Position numbers and translations under genes: made by a program. From positions 57,119 to 121,118 of the forward strand of contig NZ_JANQBB010000011.1 of assembly GCF_024721975.1 (NCBI RefSeq): 64,000 nt of DNA, written 5' to 3'. The DNA is from Paenibacillus endoradicis. GTDB taxonomy: Bacteria; Bacillota; Bacilli; Paenibacillales; Paenibacillaceae. The notes beneath the pieces are model-generated. The model made no database searches, had not been told where the DNA came from, and worked only from the letters and a program-made list of their open reading frames with translations. Below, piece after piece: positions 63,874 to 64,000 of this stretch; the stretch's first letter is position 1; each line of letters begins with the position of its first letter.

Positions 63874-64000
63874 TGAAGTGCACCCCTTAGAATAGACATT
63901 GGAATAAACCCCTGGTTTATCCGATGAAATTCTAGGAGGTGCATTTTTTATGCCAGCAGTAAAAGGACAAAAGTTTACGAAATATTCTAAGGAACTAAAG
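63874..64000 (+). mobile_element. Left end of an IS3-family-like insertion sequence (cut by window edge)
   Basis: The stretch from TGAAGTGCACCCCTTAGAAT (63874) reads like an IS3-group terminal inverted repeat with 5'-TG, followed by a short leader, AGGAGGTGC and a transposase start. The right end and the target duplication lie outside. The left boundary is an estimate. Confidence 0.65.
63950..64000 (+). CDS. Transposase OrfA-like helix-turn-helix protein, N-terminal fragment
   Basis: Only 17 codons are visible (MPAVKGQKFTKYSKELK), preceded by AGGAGGTGC. The start resembles IS3-family OrfA (K-x-Y-S-x-E-x-K, beginning of the HTH). The rest lies outside the window, so family rests mainly on the terminal sequence. 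Confidence 0.6.
   Translation, partial: MPAVKGQKFTKYSKELK

Overview
The window looks like chromosome of a low-GC, Gram-positive, spore-former-type bacterium of the Paenibacillaceae (Paenibacillus or a close relative). This is inferred from purine-rich Shine-Dalgarno sites, frequent TTG/GTG starts, S-layer-homology and 'stalk' (copper-amine-oxidase N-terminal-like) surface proteins, an LplB/YtcP-type sugar transporter beside a GH67 alpha-glucuronidase, a DynA-type double dynamin, and heterodimeric ABC exporters. I saw no rRNA, tRNA or CRISPR array.

Layout. 0-9 kb: the end of a nitrilase-family gene, a VOC protein, a LysR regulator divergent from leuCD, a cell-wall amidase and an SLH protein. 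9-20 kb: nth, a small acidic protein and dynA in a row; an ABC exporter pair; purT behind a leader that can hide its ribosome binding site; yqkE. 20-28 kb: a BadF-type kinase, a LysM/M14 peptidoglycan peptidase, a three-and-a-half-copy tandem array of a 186-bp element, topoisomerase IV (parE, parC) and a lipoprotein. 28-35 kb: an AraC regulator divergent from an aldouronate-utilisation set (alpha-glucuronidase, two permeases, binding lipoprotein).

35.5-56.5 kb is a long surface-glycan locus, all on the + strand. It opens with a CpsB/YwqE-type phosphatase, a stalk-domain protein and an SLH protein, then a Wzz-like co-polymerase, a BY-kinase and a PglF-type dehydratase. An internal terminator at about 43.35 kb follows. 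Next come an aminotransferase, an acetyltransferase and a phosphosugar transferase that with the dehydratase make a bacillosamine-type initiation module, then an ATP-grasp ligase, three glycosyltransferases, an EpsG-like polymerase, an unusual ParB-like/nucleotidyltransferase-like protein and a Wzx-type flippase. galU, a VanZ-like protein and a membrane-anchored protein close it. The part from 46 to 54.4 kb reads clearly more AT-rich than its flanks, as expected for an exchangeable serotype-like cassette.

56.7-64 kb: a TspO-related membrane protein, a MarR regulator, a CapA-family protein, an RluA-type pseudouridine synthase and a methyltransferase on the - strand, a tiny Cys-rich protein, a TetR regulator with a perfect palindromic operator, araA with two AraR-like operators, and the left end of an IS3-family-like insertion running off the window.

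Most worth a second look: the ParB-like/NTase-like protein in the glycan locus (51.4-52.9 kb); the 186-bp tandem element, each full copy of which carries a consensus ribosome binding site and a six-codon reading frame on the - strand; the RBS-masking leader of purT; and the mosaic repeat upstream of leuC that recurs at 22.2 kb.
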